DNA of 64,000 bases from Halalkalibacter okhensis (lineage in GTDB: Bacteria > Bacillota > Bacilli > Bacillales > Bacillaceae_D). The stretch is from contig NZ_JRJU01000006.1 in assembly GCF_000787375.1 (NCBI RefSeq), positions 1-64,000 of the forward strand. Reading direction: 5' to 3'. The position numbers were made by a program, and so were the translations under genes. Under the pieces are notes generated by a model that was not told where the DNA came from, ran no database searches, and saw only the letters and a program-made list of their open reading frames with translations. Shown here one piece after another: positions 36,455 to 44,696 of this stretch; position 1 is the stretch's first letter, and each line of letters starts with the position of its first letter.

Positions 36455-36895
36455 TTAACTGCAGCCGCAGCCCCCACCTGTACTACATCCACCACTACAT
36501 GACATATTATCGAAAAAAGGATTTCCTGTCGGGACCTTTATCGTATGAGAAACAGCTCTTGCAATGATTTCACTTATTTCATTCAATAAAGATTCCAATT
36601 CACGTTCTGCTTTTTTGAATACAGTTACGGTTTCAGTTAAATCGACCTCTCGTTTCACTTGCCTTATATCTTTTGAAACTTTATCGTAATCTGGGTGATA
36701 TTTCCCAAAGCGTTGTACTTCTTCATATTGATCCTTTAGTTGATTAAACTGACGAATCTTCTCTTGCGCATCAGGGTCTGCTTGTAGCTCTTTCTTTGCT
36801 AGCATATATTGCTGATAGACATCAGACTTAATAACTGCTTGACCAAGTTCACAAGCTTCGTCAATCAACTCGTATGTTGAAATAGTTGCGAGCAT
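36455..36895 (-). CDS. ylbF: YlbF (RNase Y specificity factor, Y-complex)
   Basis: This 146-aa helical protein of the YlbF/YmcA family acts, in B. subtilis, with YmcA and YaaT as the Y-complex. That complex redirects RNase Y maturation of mRNAs and is needed for competence, biofilm and sporulation. Two long helices cover about 8-115. The C-terminal tail CSGGCSTGGGCGCS holds five cysteines, consistent with the reported [4Fe-4S] clusters of the complex. The ATG at 36895 has GGAGGTG upstream; the longer ORF start precedes this site. Confidence 0.95.
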   Translation of the reverse strand: MLATISTYELIDEACELGQAVIKSDVYQQYMLAKKELQADPDAQEKIRQFNQLKDQYEEVQRFGKYHPDYDKVSKDIRQVKREVDLTETVTVFKKAERELESLLNEISEIIARAVSHTIKVPTGNPFFDNMSCSGGCSTGGGCGCS

Positions 36896-36936
36896 ACTCA
36901 CACCTCCTAGCAAACATTATAACACGTCTTAATCAT

Positions 36937-37926
36937 TTAAGATAATCGTGTGCTATTAATCGTAATAGAAGAAGGATTCTGAGCTTGAATATTATCTATT
37001 TGGGATAATTCTTCAAATAACTTTAATAGAGCCTCATCTTTTTGTTTTGCTTCGATCATAACATCCACTTGATCAACTGTACCTGATATCAAGGTCAAAA
37101 AATCATAGAACCTTTGAACATCAATATAATCATGATGCTTCCGATCGGTTTCTCCATCTTTCGGACTCGAAATGTGGATTTTAATTGGCAACGGGCTACG
37201 TTTCCACGTCTGTACGACTCGCTCCCACAACGAAAGTAAGTCGGTTGATTCATGAAGCACATCAAAATGGTGAAGATCTAATATAACAGGAATATGTAAC
37301 TTCTCTCCTATGTATAACACATCTTCGACCTTATAGTTCACATCATCATTTTCTAACATAATCATCTCTTGTATGACTCTTGGTACCTTTGCAAAATTTT
37401 CAATAAATTGCTCTAATCCTTCTTCTCGACCTTCTTTCTTCCCTCCAATATGTAAGACACAACGATGGACATGAGACATCCCCATCCCCTTTATTAATTT
37501 ATAGTGCATAATGAGAGTGCGTAATGATTGTTGTAAGATTTCTTTAGAATTATTATTTAATACAACAAAATGATCAGGATGAAAATCTACTCTCATGTTT
37601 TCTTGCTGTATAAATTCACCTAACTTTTTTAATAATGGTGCTAATGCTTTCTCATATTTCCATCCCTCAGTTAATGGATGATTTGCTAGAGGAACAAGAC
37701 GAGAAGATAAACGGAAAAAGGAAATATCATGAGCTTTATTGTGCTTTAACAACCGAAAACAATTGTCTAAGTTAGATAAAGCAATCCGTTCTAATTTTCG
37801 AACCCCCGCTTCGTAATCTGCAATTTGTTCAAACTGCTTCACCGTCATCGTTTGAGAAGGAGACGCATTCTGTAACATCACACTCATTGCTACATACCCT
37901 AGACGGACCTTGAATGATTTATCCAT
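36937..37926 (-). CDS. uvsE: UV DNA damage endonuclease UvsE/UVDE
   Basis: This 329-aa TIM-barrel metalloenzyme nicks DNA 5' to UV photoproducts, starting alternative excision repair. Family blocks are VRLGYVAMSVML (7-18), LDNCFRLLKHN (53-63), ISFFRLSSRLVPLANHP (68-84), MRVDFHPDHFVVLN and the metal ligands in LENDDVNYKVEDVL and PVILDLHHFDVLH. The last metal-site block is KIHISSPKDG. In B. subtilis the homologue is elsewhere, so this is a local insertion. It is divergent from the ATP-grasp gene with only 74 nt between starts. Confidence 0.93.
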   Translation of the reverse strand: MDKSFKVRLGYVAMSVMLQNASPSQTMTVKQFEQIADYEAGVRKLERIALSNLDNCFRLLKHNKAHDISFFRLSSRLVPLANHPLTEGWKYEKALAPLLKKLGEFIQQENMRVDFHPDHFVVLNNNSKEILQQSLRTLIMHYKLIKGMGMSHVHRCVLHIGGKKEGREEGLEQFIENFAKVPRVIQEMIMLENDDVNYKVEDVLYIGEKLHIPVILDLHHFDVLHESTDLLSLWERVVQTWKRSPLPIKIHISSPKDGETDRKHHDYIDVQRFYDFLTLISGTVDQVDVMIEAKQKDEALLKLFEELSQIDNIQAQNPSSITINSTRLS

Positions 37927-37928
37927 GA

Positions 37929-37957
37929 TTGACTTCCCTCCTGAGTTTGTCTATAAT
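37929..37957 (+). promoter_or_regulatory. SigA promoter of the ATP-grasp gene
   Basis: TTGACT, 17 bp, TATAAT on the plus strand. The -35 touches the uvsE start codon region, so polymerase here could interfere with uvsE expression. Confidence 0.78.
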
Positions 37958-38000
37958 TCACTCGACTTGTTTAATTGTGTATAGAAGGTGAGCTGAACAA

Positions 38001-38768
38001 ATGAAGATTGTAACATTTAACCCATTTCGAACAATTGGAATGCCTGGTATCCAGTATGTGAAACCTGAGCGCATGTTTGACGAACGTGAAAAGATTGCTC
38101 AAGCAGATGTATGCTTATTTCCTGAAAACTGGCAAGTAAATGCACTTGTCTATGGAATGAAGAAAGCGATCTTCCCTAGCATTCAATCCATCCAAATGGG
38201 CTTTAATAAAATCGAAGTAACTCGCGCTCTATGGAGTGTATGTCCCGATCATGTACCAAAAACGGTTATATTAGGTCGAAATCACGATAATATTAATAAG
38301 GTTTTTGAAGAATTTCCTTTTCCTTTTGTAGCAAAAGAAATCCGCAATTCAATGGGCAAAGGCGTCTTTCTGATTGAAAATCATAAGCAATTTAATGAAT
38401 ATGCTGAAAACAACCCCTATTTTTACGTTCAGGAGTACTTGCCAATTGATCGAGACTTACGCGTTTGCTTTGTAGGAGATGATGTGATCGCTGCATATTG
38501 GCGAATTAATGAACGCAATTCATTCCGTAATAATGTCGCCCAAGGTGCCCGCATTTCCTTTGACGCCATTCCGGAAGAGGCTTTGGATCTTGTCCGGACA
38601 ACCGCTAGGAGTTTAGGGGTTAACCATGCTGGTTTTGATGTCGTTTCCGTTGGTGGAAAGTATTATTTTCTTGAATTTAACACTCTTTTTGGAAATCAAG
38701 GGTTTCAACAATTAGGTGTCTCCATTGAGAAAACGATCTACAAGCATCTCCAAAACACCGTCAATTAA
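38001..38768 (+). CDS. ATP-grasp (RimK-like) ligase of unknown substrate
   Basis: This 255-aa protein has an ATP-grasp fold. The N-terminal third lacks a known name. The ATP-binding part includes PFVAKEIRNSMGKGVFLI (about 112-129), VQEYLPIDRDLRVCFVGDDV (about 146-165) and the Mg site YFLEFNTLFGNQGF (about 225-238). It resembles RimK-type amino-acid ligases, but the substrate cannot be told. It ends overlapping the convergent secreted-protein gene by 8 nt. RBS AAGGTGAG precedes the ATG. Confidence 0.8.
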   Translation: MKIVTFNPFRTIGMPGIQYVKPERMFDEREKIAQADVCLFPENWQVNALVYGMKKAIFPSIQSIQMGFNKIEVTRALWSVCPDHVPKTVILGRNHDNINKVFEEFPFPFVAKEIRNSMGKGVFLIENHKQFNEYAENNPYFYVQEYLPIDRDLRVCFVGDDVIAAYWRINERNSFRNNVAQGARISFDAIPEEALDLVRTTARSLGVNHAGFDVVSVGGKYYFLEFNTLFGNQGFQQLGVSIEKTIYKHLQNTVN

Positions 38769-39207
38769 TGGTTACGACAAATGATTCTTCAAGTTCATAT
38801 GAAGTTAAATCATTTTTCACAACCACTACTCGAATCTCATATTCCCCGGAAGAAAGATCTTCAATAAGGAAGGCAGGTTCATAAAGAGTACCGACATGCT
38901 CATCGTTAATATAAAGCCGGATATGCCCTTCTCCTTCTTGGTGAAGAGCCCCGGCTTTTTCATGATTAAACGAAAAATGGTTAACAAAACACTCAACAAA
39001 CAAATCATTTTGCCTAACCTCATGATAGACGTCTAATTCTCTTTTCCCACCTACTTGTATCTGAACAACTCCTGTATTTTGAAACGGAACTATATGTAAA
39101 TCTTGAAGGTCGTTATTTTCCGTGAAGTCTGAATTGGCACTAACAATCGGTGAAAAGATTGAGATAAAAATTAGAACATTTGCTAAAATAGTTGCAGGTT
39201 TCACCAT
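38761..39207 (-). CDS. Predicted secreted protein of unknown function
   Basis: This 148-aa protein starts with a basic residue and a hydrophobic segment (MVKPATILANVLIFISIFSP) ending VSANS, a plausible signal peptide. The rest is beta-rich (VVQIQVGGKRELDVYHEV, HIRLYINDEHVGTLYEP, SGEYEIRVVVVKND) and resembles an Ig-like or copper-resistance-like extracellular domain, without certain match. ATG at 39207 has GGAGGAAAAGGG upstream. It overlaps the ATP-grasp gene tail to tail, with no terminator between. B. subtilis has no gene here. Confidence 0.7.
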   Translation of the reverse strand: MVKPATILANVLIFISIFSPIVSANSDFTENNDLQDLHIVPFQNTGVVQIQVGGKRELDVYHEVRQNDLFVECFVNHFSFNHEKAGALHQEGEGHIRLYINDEHVGTLYEPAFLIEDLSSGEYEIRVVVVKNDLTSYELEESFVVTIN

Positions 39208-39281
39208 TTCCCTTTTCCTCCTATATTTTGTCACCTTTATCCTCTCACTTCCTTCAACCTTCTATTCGTCCATTTCGTAGC

Positions 39282-39314
39282 AAAAAAAATAGACCTGCCA
39301 TTTATTGGACAGGC
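39282..39314 (-). terminator. Terminator after ylbE
   Basis: A CCTGTCC/GGCAGG stem with a small mismatch and a 7-nt loop is followed on the minus strand by ATTTTTTTT. Confidence 0.8.
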
Positions 39315-39565
39315 CCATGTGAATCAACAACAGTTGATTGCCCCATTTTTAACATTTCCATCATCATCATAACAAGCCCAAGAGAATTTTGAACCTTTTC
39401 TACTCGTTGAGGAAGTGTCCGTCCGTAAAACTGATTTGCCTCCTTTTCTAAGGCTGGTATTTGACTAGGATCTCTTGATAATTTGCGATACCAATTAGGA
39501 TGCTGACGCATATAATGTCGTAATTCTGGTCGTTCAAAAAGCATCTGTTGTACATCAGCTCTCAA
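39302..39565 (-). CDS. ylbE: YlbE-like protein
   Basis: This 87-aa helical protein carries the family motif RPELRHYMRQHPNWYRKLSR (about 12-31) and a Met-rich hydrophobic stretch near the C-terminus (LGLVMMMMEMLKMGQ). Its function is unknown. The start is TTG at 39565, with GGAGGAG upstream and no ATG nearby in frame. It lies 28 nt downstream of ylbD, in one transcript. Confidence 0.88.
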   Translation of the reverse strand: MRADVQQMLFERPELRHYMRQHPNWYRKLSRDPSQIPALEKEANQFYGRTLPQRVEKVQNSLGLVMMMMEMLKMGQSTVVDSHGPVQ

Positions 39566-39593
39566 AGTGATCTCCTCCTCCTATAAAAATAAA

Positions 39594-40016
39594 TTAATCC
39601 CTACGAAATGAGAATGGGTGGTCTTGTTGCCTCTGATTTGGCTGATTTGAAGGCTTTTGAAATGATTGAATAACGTTTTGAACATTTGACAAGACTGAAC
39701 TAAATTGCGTTAAATGATGTTGAAGGTCATCAACATTCATGCGTTTGACGAGTCCCATAATCTGTCCAAGTGTATCACTTGCACTTTTGGATGAATTTTC
39801 AGTTTCTGCTTCCTCTGCCGTATTGGCAGCTTGATCCTCTCCCACGTTCGGAGTATTCGCCCATTGCTCATGCTCACTGCCTAATACACTCCATTCTTCA
39901 AACAGTTCTTGAAGCGTCTTCTGGTTTTCCTTTACTTGCTTTAGCAAATGTGGGTGGGACTTCACGAATTGCTTAAATTCTTGTACAGAAGGATGTAACT
40001 TCTGTCTAGATTCCAT
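39594..40016 (-). CDS. ylbD: YlbD family protein (coat protein-like)
   Basis: This 140-aa protein begins MESRQKLHPSVQEFKQFVKS. The N-terminal helical part fits the YlbD family, sometimes listed as a putative coat protein. The middle is acidic and low-complexity (AANTAEEAETENSSKSAS), and the C-terminus is Gln/Pro-rich. I chose ATG at 40016 because GGAGG lies 9 nt upstream; an ATG three codons earlier abuts that site. The function is unproven; the sporulation link is from literature names only. Confidence 0.85.
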   Translation of the reverse strand: MESRQKLHPSVQEFKQFVKSHPHLLKQVKENQKTLQELFEEWSVLGSEHEQWANTPNVGEDQAANTAEEAETENSSKSASDTLGQIMGLVKRMNVDDLQHHLTQFSSVLSNVQNVIQSFQKPSNQPNQRQQDHPFSFRRD

Positions 40017-40103
40017 ATTCTGCATCCTCCTTTTCTCATCTTTATAATAGTTTACACAGTTGCCCAGTCCAACGTTCACGAAAACTATATGTAATTAATT
40101 AGA

Positions 40104-40138
40104 AAAGCACTGAAAAAGATGGGTTTCTTTTTCAGTGC
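40104..40138 (-). terminator. Terminator after ylbC
   Basis: A 13-bp perfect stem (40107-40119 with 40126-40138) and a 6-nt loop are followed on the minus strand by UUUUCU. Confidence 0.75.
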
Positions 40139-40158
40139 CTCTGTATATTTTTTCCAAA

Positions 40159-41232
40159 TCAGAGTTGCCATGGCGTCAAGAAGTTTTGGGTGTAGTGCTC
40201 CCTAAATACCCCTACCCCTAAATGGGTAAATTCTTCGTGTAACAGATTTACGCGATGTCCTTCACTGTTTAACCATCCTTCTACTGAAGCCAATCCGTCA
40301 ACGTACTTTGCCGCAATATTTTCTCCAGCTAACATAAAAGGAACCTCTCCACGATCAAATCTATCTGCTACTTCACCGTAGCTTGGTGATGTATGTGAGA
40401 AATAGCCATTTTCACTCATATCTTTACTGTGTAAATAAGCAACCGTAGATACATCTTCAGCCCATTCAAATGGTTTTAATCCATGTCTTGTACGAATAGT
40501 GTTGGTAAAGTCAAAAATTTGTTTTGCATTTCCTTGTTCAATCTCTGCCCATTCATCCTCTGAAAAAGTTGGACGGTCAGGAGGCGTACCTCGATAAGAA
40601 ACTGAATATGGTCTTTGCCTTATTAGAACATCCTGCTCTAATATACGCACACTCGACAATTCATTCGTATAAGTATCAAAATAAAACTGGACCCAAACAT
40701 CTTCAACCTGACCAAGTGGCCTCATCTTTAAGTCATCATTTGTTAATTCAAATTGATACATTCCGCCATCACTTGAGGTTACTTCAACTCTTTCCTTAAA
40801 TTGAACTAACTCATTTATCTCATGATACGTTTTTCCTAAAGATAGCCACTCTCCCCGAATGTTTCCTGTAAGAAAGACTGTCACTACCTCTCCTTTTTCT
40901 ATCCCTATTTGCATATAGGAATTATTGCTTTCTGGATAAATCCACCAGTCATATCCATATGCGGATAAATCAATTCGTGCAGGCTCACCAAACTGATTTT
41001 TTATTTCCTCCTCTGTCATCCCTATGAAATGTTCATGGTCCTCAAAAGAAACAGCAAACTCCTCATCTGGCTCCGCTACAATGGTAGATACTTCCTCAGC
41101 AGCTAATATCTCTTCTTCATAGGAGTTCGTTTGTTGAAACCACTCTACTATTTGCTTCTCATATAGATGCTCAAATGAAACAATTGAAAAAAACAGCAAA
41201 ATAATTCCTGATATCATATATTTTTTCTTCAT
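40159..41232 (-). CDS. ylbC: CAP/SCP-domain secreted protein YlbC
   Basis: This 357-aa protein has an N-terminal signal anchor (about 5-22), a YlbC-type CAP-associated N-terminal domain (about 60-215), and a C-terminal CAP domain (about 235-357). CAP signatures are TNTIRTRHGLKPFEW, YLHSKDMSENGYFSHTSP, GENIA and VEGWLNSEGHRVNLL. It is exported, with an unknown role; related proteins include YkwD-type SCP proteins. It is preceded by a TTGTTA-N18-TATAAT promoter and followed by a terminator. Confidence 0.9.
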   Translation of the reverse strand: MKKKYMISGIILLFFSIVSFEHLYEKQIVEWFQQTNSYEEEILAAEEVSTIVAEPDEEFAVSFEDHEHFIGMTEEEIKNQFGEPARIDLSAYGYDWWIYPESNNSYMQIGIEKGEVVTVFLTGNIRGEWLSLGKTYHEINELVQFKERVEVTSSDGGMYQFELTNDDLKMRPLGQVEDVWVQFYFDTYTNELSSVRILEQDVLIRQRPYSVSYRGTPPDRPTFSEDEWAEIEQGNAKQIFDFTNTIRTRHGLKPFEWAEDVSTVAYLHSKDMSENGYFSHTSPSYGEVADRFDRGEVPFMLAGENIAAKYVDGLASVEGWLNSEGHRVNLLHEEFTHLGVGVFREHYTQNFLTPWQL

Positions 41233-41249
41233 ATGGTCCCCTCTCTCAG

Positions 41250-41279
41250 ATTATAAAATCTTATGTTCATTATTAACAA
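41250..41279 (-). promoter_or_regulatory. SigA promoter of ylbC
   Basis: Minus strand TTGTTA, 18 bp, TATAAT, 17 nt before the ylbC start codon; the GAGAGGGG ribosome site lies between. Confidence 0.65.
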
Positions 41280-41428
41280 CAATCGCAGTACACACACTCT
41301 CGTCACTCCTATAAAAAAATTCGCAATTGACCTTGTCATATCCTTTCACTAACTATGTAAGGTTGTGTCGCTTCTGTCACCAATACTGTCGAAGAAATTT
41401 TATCCATAAAACATTCATGATTAATTCA

Positions 41429-41457
41429 TTGCAACTGGAGAGTTTTCATACTATCAT
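41429..41457 (+). promoter_or_regulatory. SigA promoter of the YugN-like gene
   Basis: TTGCAA, 17 bp, TATCAT on the plus strand, 40 nt before the ATG. Confidence 0.55.
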
Positions 41458-41497
41458 AAGTAGAGTACATATTTGATAAATTGGAGGCGCATTCGTA

Positions 41498-41848
41498 ATG
41501 AAATTTGAACATATTGAACTTGCAGACAAAGAATTAAAATTTGAAACCCTTCGTTACGCTGCAGAATCTATTGGCTTTATTCATGCTGGTCAATGGGATT
41601 ACCAACGAGTAACATTTGATTACAAAATTGTCAATCAAGGAGATATCTATTACCTTCGTGTTCCTGCATATGCAGTTAAAGGAGATATTCCTAAAGACGA
41701 TACCATTGTTAAACTTATGACACCAATGCTTGGAAAACACTATTATCCACATGGTGTTGAATATGAAGGAGAGACGTTCCCACAGCCAATTATTGATAAG
41801 TGTAATAAGAAGCTTGAGTTGCTTTTAAAGAACATCGAGACAAATTAA
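41498..41848 (+). CDS. YugN-like family protein
   Basis: This 116-aa cytosolic protein matches the YugN-like family by its [20 protein letters not shown] block (about 26-45), the [15 protein letters not shown] block, and [18 protein letters not shown]. The function is unknown. The ATG at 41498 has GGAGG 9 nt upstream. It is transcribed alone and ends at a 15-bp bidirectional terminator shared with the convergent lipoprotein gene. B. subtilis yugN lies elsewhere, so this is a different genomic place. Confidence 0.82.
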   Translation: MKFEHIELADKELKFETLRYAAESIGFIHAGQWDYQRVTFDYKIVNQGDIYYLRVPAYAVKGDIPKDDTIVKLMTPMLGKHYYPHGVEYEGETFPQPIIDKCNKKLELLLKNIETN

Positions 41849-41850
41849 GA

Positions 41851-41884
41851 AATAAGACAACGAGGCACGCCTCGTTGTCTTATT
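41851..41884. terminator. Bidirectional 15-bp perfect-stem terminator
   Basis: Arms 41851-41865 and 41870-41884 pair perfectly around CACG. The right arm covers the stop codon of the convergent lipoprotein gene. Confidence 0.9.
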
Positions 41885-42329
41885 TTCTTTCTTTAATTGT
41901 TACTATGCGCAATGAGTCATCCCCGCCACGAACAAGTTCGAATCGTAATTCTCTAAAAATTTCACTTTCTTCACCTCGTTCATACAGTGTCACCATTTCG
42001 TCAACATCTGCATGAATTTCTCCAATTTCATCTTCATATACTGCGTTGACATCAAATTGATTCAATTGTTTAGTTGTACCCTCTCCATGCAAATCACTCG
42101 TATAACGCCTTAAGGAATGATAGAAACTATTGTTTGTAATTAAATAAGGTTCTAAGTTGTTAAAATCCCCTGTATTAACTGATTCAATCATGTTCTCCTT
42201 ATAAGAGCGCAAATAATCAGCTACTTCATCAGCTTGTTCACCTTCTAATAATGTTAGCTCTTCAGGATCAGAAGAACCACATGCTGTTAAAACTAGCAAC
42301 AACATGATAAAAATACTCAGCCTTTTCAT
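41880..42329 (-). CDS. Lipoprotein of unknown function
   Basis: This 149-aa protein has a type II signal peptide with lipobox L-T-A-C (Cys17), so it is anchored to the outer face of the membrane. The mature part (YLRSYKENMIESVNTGDFNN, LEPYLITNNSFYHSLRRYTS) resembles the NTF2-like/TcaA C-terminal type domain found in Bacillus surface lipoproteins. No partner is evident. The ATG at 42329 has GGAGAG upstream. It is divergent from the AI-2E-family transporter gene. Confidence 0.8.
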   Translation of the reverse strand: MKRLSIFIMLLLVLTACGSSDPEELTLLEGEQADEVADYLRSYKENMIESVNTGDFNNLEPYLITNNSFYHSLRRYTSDLHGEGTTKQLNQFDVNAVYEDEIGEIHADVDEMVTLYERGEESEIFRELRFELVRGGDDSLRIVTIKERK

Positions 42330-42500
42330 TTATACTCTCCTTGTTATCTCTATTTTTTATCTTCGCATGATTATAACATACAACAGGTAGGAAACCGTAA
42401 CGATTAAAATTGACGACTTTAGGAAATTAAGTCATTAACCTGTTCATCTGATTAGGTTCGTAATATAATAAAGATAGCATTACGAGAGAGGAGTCTCACA

Positions 42501-43559
42501 TTGGCAGCACTTATGACAAAAAGAACGATAATAATCATATTAACCATTCTTGCCGTTTTACTTGTAGCTTATTTTATCTTACCTGTATCGATTCCACTTA
42601 TTGCGGCTTTTGTAACAGCACTTATTCTGACACCTGCTGTCACTGCGTTACATAAACGAGCTAAACTAAAGAGAAACATAGCAGTAATGATTGTATTTAC
42701 ATTATTTGTTTTCTTTATTGGGCTAGCAGGTTATTATATTACAACCCAAGCAGTCACGCAAGGAACACAAATTGTTGAAAACTTGCCACAATATATTAAT
42801 GATATTAATCGTGCTTGGCTTAATTTCCAACGAAGTTTAGAAGAAGAATATCAAAATCTTCCACCTGATCTTGTTCAAGAAATTAACGAACAAGTAACCA
42901 ATACTTTAAATTCAATTCGAACAACGATTGCTGAACGTAATTTAATAAATGATGTGGCATCAGTAATTACAAGTATTCCCGGATACTTAGTTACATTTAT
43001 TGTTTATTTAATTGCTTTGTTCCTTTTTATGCTTGAATTACCTTCATTAAAAAATAAAGCCTTTACCTATCTATCAGATCGAACAAAAGATAAGGTTAAT
43101 TTTATGACCTCAAGGTTAACTTTTGTGATTTGGGGATTTTTCAAAGCACAATTTTTAGTAAGTATAATCATATTTATCGTATCACTAATTGGGCTATTAC
43201 TAATTGTCCCAGAATACGCATTGCTTATGGCTTTTATTATCTGGTTAATAGATTTTATTCCATTAATTGGATCGATTGCTATTTTAGCACCATGGGCTAT
43301 TTTTCAATTCATTGCAGGTAACACTACAATAGGAACTCAGCTACTGATTTTAGCTGCCGTGTTACTCATTATTCGTCGAACAGTTGAACCAAAAGTAATG
43401 GGACAACAAATCGGTTTATCACCTTTAGCTACTTTAATTGCGATGTATCTAGGTCTAATGTTATTTGGCGTTATGGGTTTTGTCATCGGTCCCCTTCTTG
43501 TCATTGCCTTTACATCAGCAAAAGAAGCTGGAATTATTAAATTAAATGTTAAAATCTAA
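42501..43559 (+). CDS. AI-2E family transporter (UPF0118)
   Basis: This 352-aa polytopic protein has about seven membrane segments. The C-terminal signature is VEPKVMGQQIGLSPLATLIA followed by LGLMLFGVMGFVIGPLLVI. An extracytoplasmic helical stretch (about 85-150) is typical. Members include the autoinducer-2 exporter TqsA, YtvI of sporulation and Na+/H+ antiporter-like proteins, so the substrate cannot be assigned. The start is TTG at 42501 with GAGGAG 7 nt upstream; the ATG four codons later is less well placed. It is an insertion relative to B. subtilis. Confidence 0.85.
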   Translation: MAALMTKRTIIIILTILAVLLVAYFILPVSIPLIAAFVTALILTPAVTALHKRAKLKRNIAVMIVFTLFVFFIGLAGYYITTQAVTQGTQIVENLPQYINDINRAWLNFQRSLEEEYQNLPPDLVQEINEQVTNTLNSIRTTIAERNLINDVASVITSIPGYLVTFIVYLIALFLFMLELPSLKNKAFTYLSDRTKDKVNFMTSRLTFVIWGFFKAQFLVSIIIFIVSLIGLLLIVPEYALLMAFIIWLIDFIPLIGSIAILAPWAIFQFIAGNTTIGTQLLILAAVLLIIRRTVEPKVMGQQIGLSPLATLIAMYLGLMLFGVMGFVIGPLLVIAFTSAKEAGIIKLNVKI

Positions 43560-43564
43560 TACAA

Positions 43565-43600
43565 GAAAAAACTTGGTCAACATTGTGACCAAGTTTTTTT
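43565..43600. terminator. Bidirectional terminator between AI-2E transporter and ctaM
   Basis: A stem of at least 13 bp (AAAAACTTGGTCA with TGACCAAGTTTTT) has A-run and T-run flanks suitable for both directions. Confidence 0.88.
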
Positions 43601-44159
43601 AATAGTATGGTGAAATCATAATATAGACGAGAACACCTGTTAAACTTACATATAACCACAACGGCATCGTCCATCTAGCTATTTTGCGATGGCGCTCATC
43701 TTCCATATTCCATGCACGGGCTACAGATGTTAATGCAAGAGGTACAATCACTGCAGCTAATATAATATGGGTAATTAATATAAAATAGTAGACACCTGCC
43801 ATAATACCAGATCCTCCGTATGGTGTAGAGGCAGATAGAAAATGGTGGGCTACATACGTGACTAGAAATAGAGTCGTTGTAATAAAAGCTGTATATATGA
43901 AGCGACGATGAACAACAACATTTTTCTTCATTATCGCTATTAATGCAGCTAGTAAAAAGATAAATGTAAAACTATTAAAGATTGCATTCATCAATGGAAG
44001 GATTTTCACATCAAATGCATTGAAATTTTCAACGCCAGGTAAGCCGGCAAGTAATGCGACTAATCCGTTAATTAAAATCGTAATAATGATAATAGCAGGT
44101 TTATAATTACGCTTACGATGAGGTTGATTTAAGACCCCTTGATTATGTTGACCTTTCAT
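43599..44159 (-). CDS. ctaM: Cytochrome oxidase maturation protein CtaM (DUF420, YozB)
   Basis: This 186-aa DUF420 membrane protein has five hydrophobic segments. Histidines lie in VVHRRFIYTAF, VAHHFLSAST and ITHIILA, which fit the conserved His pattern of the family. S. aureus CtaM is required for maturation of heme A-containing oxidase, and B. subtilis YozB is its relative. It lies 180 nt downstream of ctaF, where B. subtilis has ctaG. A terminator after ctaF and a TATAAT about 30 nt before its start suggest its own promoter. Confidence 0.85.
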   Translation of the reverse strand: MKGQHNQGVLNQPHRKRNYKPAIIIITILINGLVALLAGLPGVENFNAFDVKILPLMNAIFNSFTFIFLLAALIAIMKKNVVVHRRFIYTAFITTTLFLVTYVAHHFLSASTPYGGSGIMAGVYYFILITHIILAAVIVPLALTSVARAWNMEDERHRKIARWTMPLWLYVSLTGVLVYIMISPYY

Positions 44160-44294
44160 TTAATCACGCCTTCTTCTAGTTTTCTTACGTGTTCATTATA
44201 CACCAAATTAGTAAGCTTGTACTGTGATCGCTCTTTACAATATCATGAACAAACATAATCAAGCCATAAACTTCTTAGAAATAAAACACACCCT

Positions 44295-44330
44295 AAAAAA
44301 GAGGTGACTCTAAAATTAGAGTCACCTCTT
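44295..44330 (-). terminator. Terminator after ctaF
   Basis: A 14-bp perfect stem (44299-44312 with 44317-44330) is followed on the minus strand by a U-run (CUUUUUU). It ends the ctaC-ctaF operon. Confidence 0.88.
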
Positions 44331-44338
44331 CCTAATAT

Positions 44339-44683
44339 TTAGTATTTTGTAATACCAAGTAGCAACATTAATGCTGCAATCGTTGGAACTGTTACAAAAA
44401 TACCAGAAATCATAAACGCAGTAGCCCAACCATGATCCTTATCCTTCAAGTGCATAAAGAATATCAACTGCAGTGCAAGTTGTACCAATGCTAACAGTAA
44501 AATAAACGGAATCGCAAATGAGCGTGGAATAATATCTGCTCCGACAGCTAAAAACGAAATAATCGTTAAGAAAATCATTAACGCGAACACAATAATCTGT
44601 TTACGGATTTCCTTACTCGTCTGACGTTTTTCTTCTTCTGTCATCGCACTTTTCTCAAATGGTGTACTTAAGTTATCTGCCAT
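44339..44683 (-). CDS. ctaF: Cytochrome c oxidase subunit IV CtaF
   Basis: This 114-aa small subunit of the caa3 oxidase belongs to the prokaryotic COX4 family. Three membrane segments (about 30-50, 53-76 and 87-110) follow a charged N-terminus, with the loop IFFMHLKDKDHGWA. It lies 13 nt after ctaE and closes the structural operon. Confidence 0.94.
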   Translation of the reverse strand: MADNLSTPFEKSAMTEEEKRQTSKEIRKQIIVFALMIFLTIISFLAVGADIIPRSFAIPFILLLALVQLALQLIFFMHLKDKDHGWATAFMISGIFVTVPTIAALMLLLGITKY

Positions 44684-44696
44684 GTACTAGCCCCCC

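Noticed and set aside
36937-39207. Possible defence or mobile island
   Set aside because: There is no integrase, recombinase, toxin, nuclease-helicase pair or direct repeats. UvsE is a housekeeping repair enzyme, and codon use looks like its neighbours.
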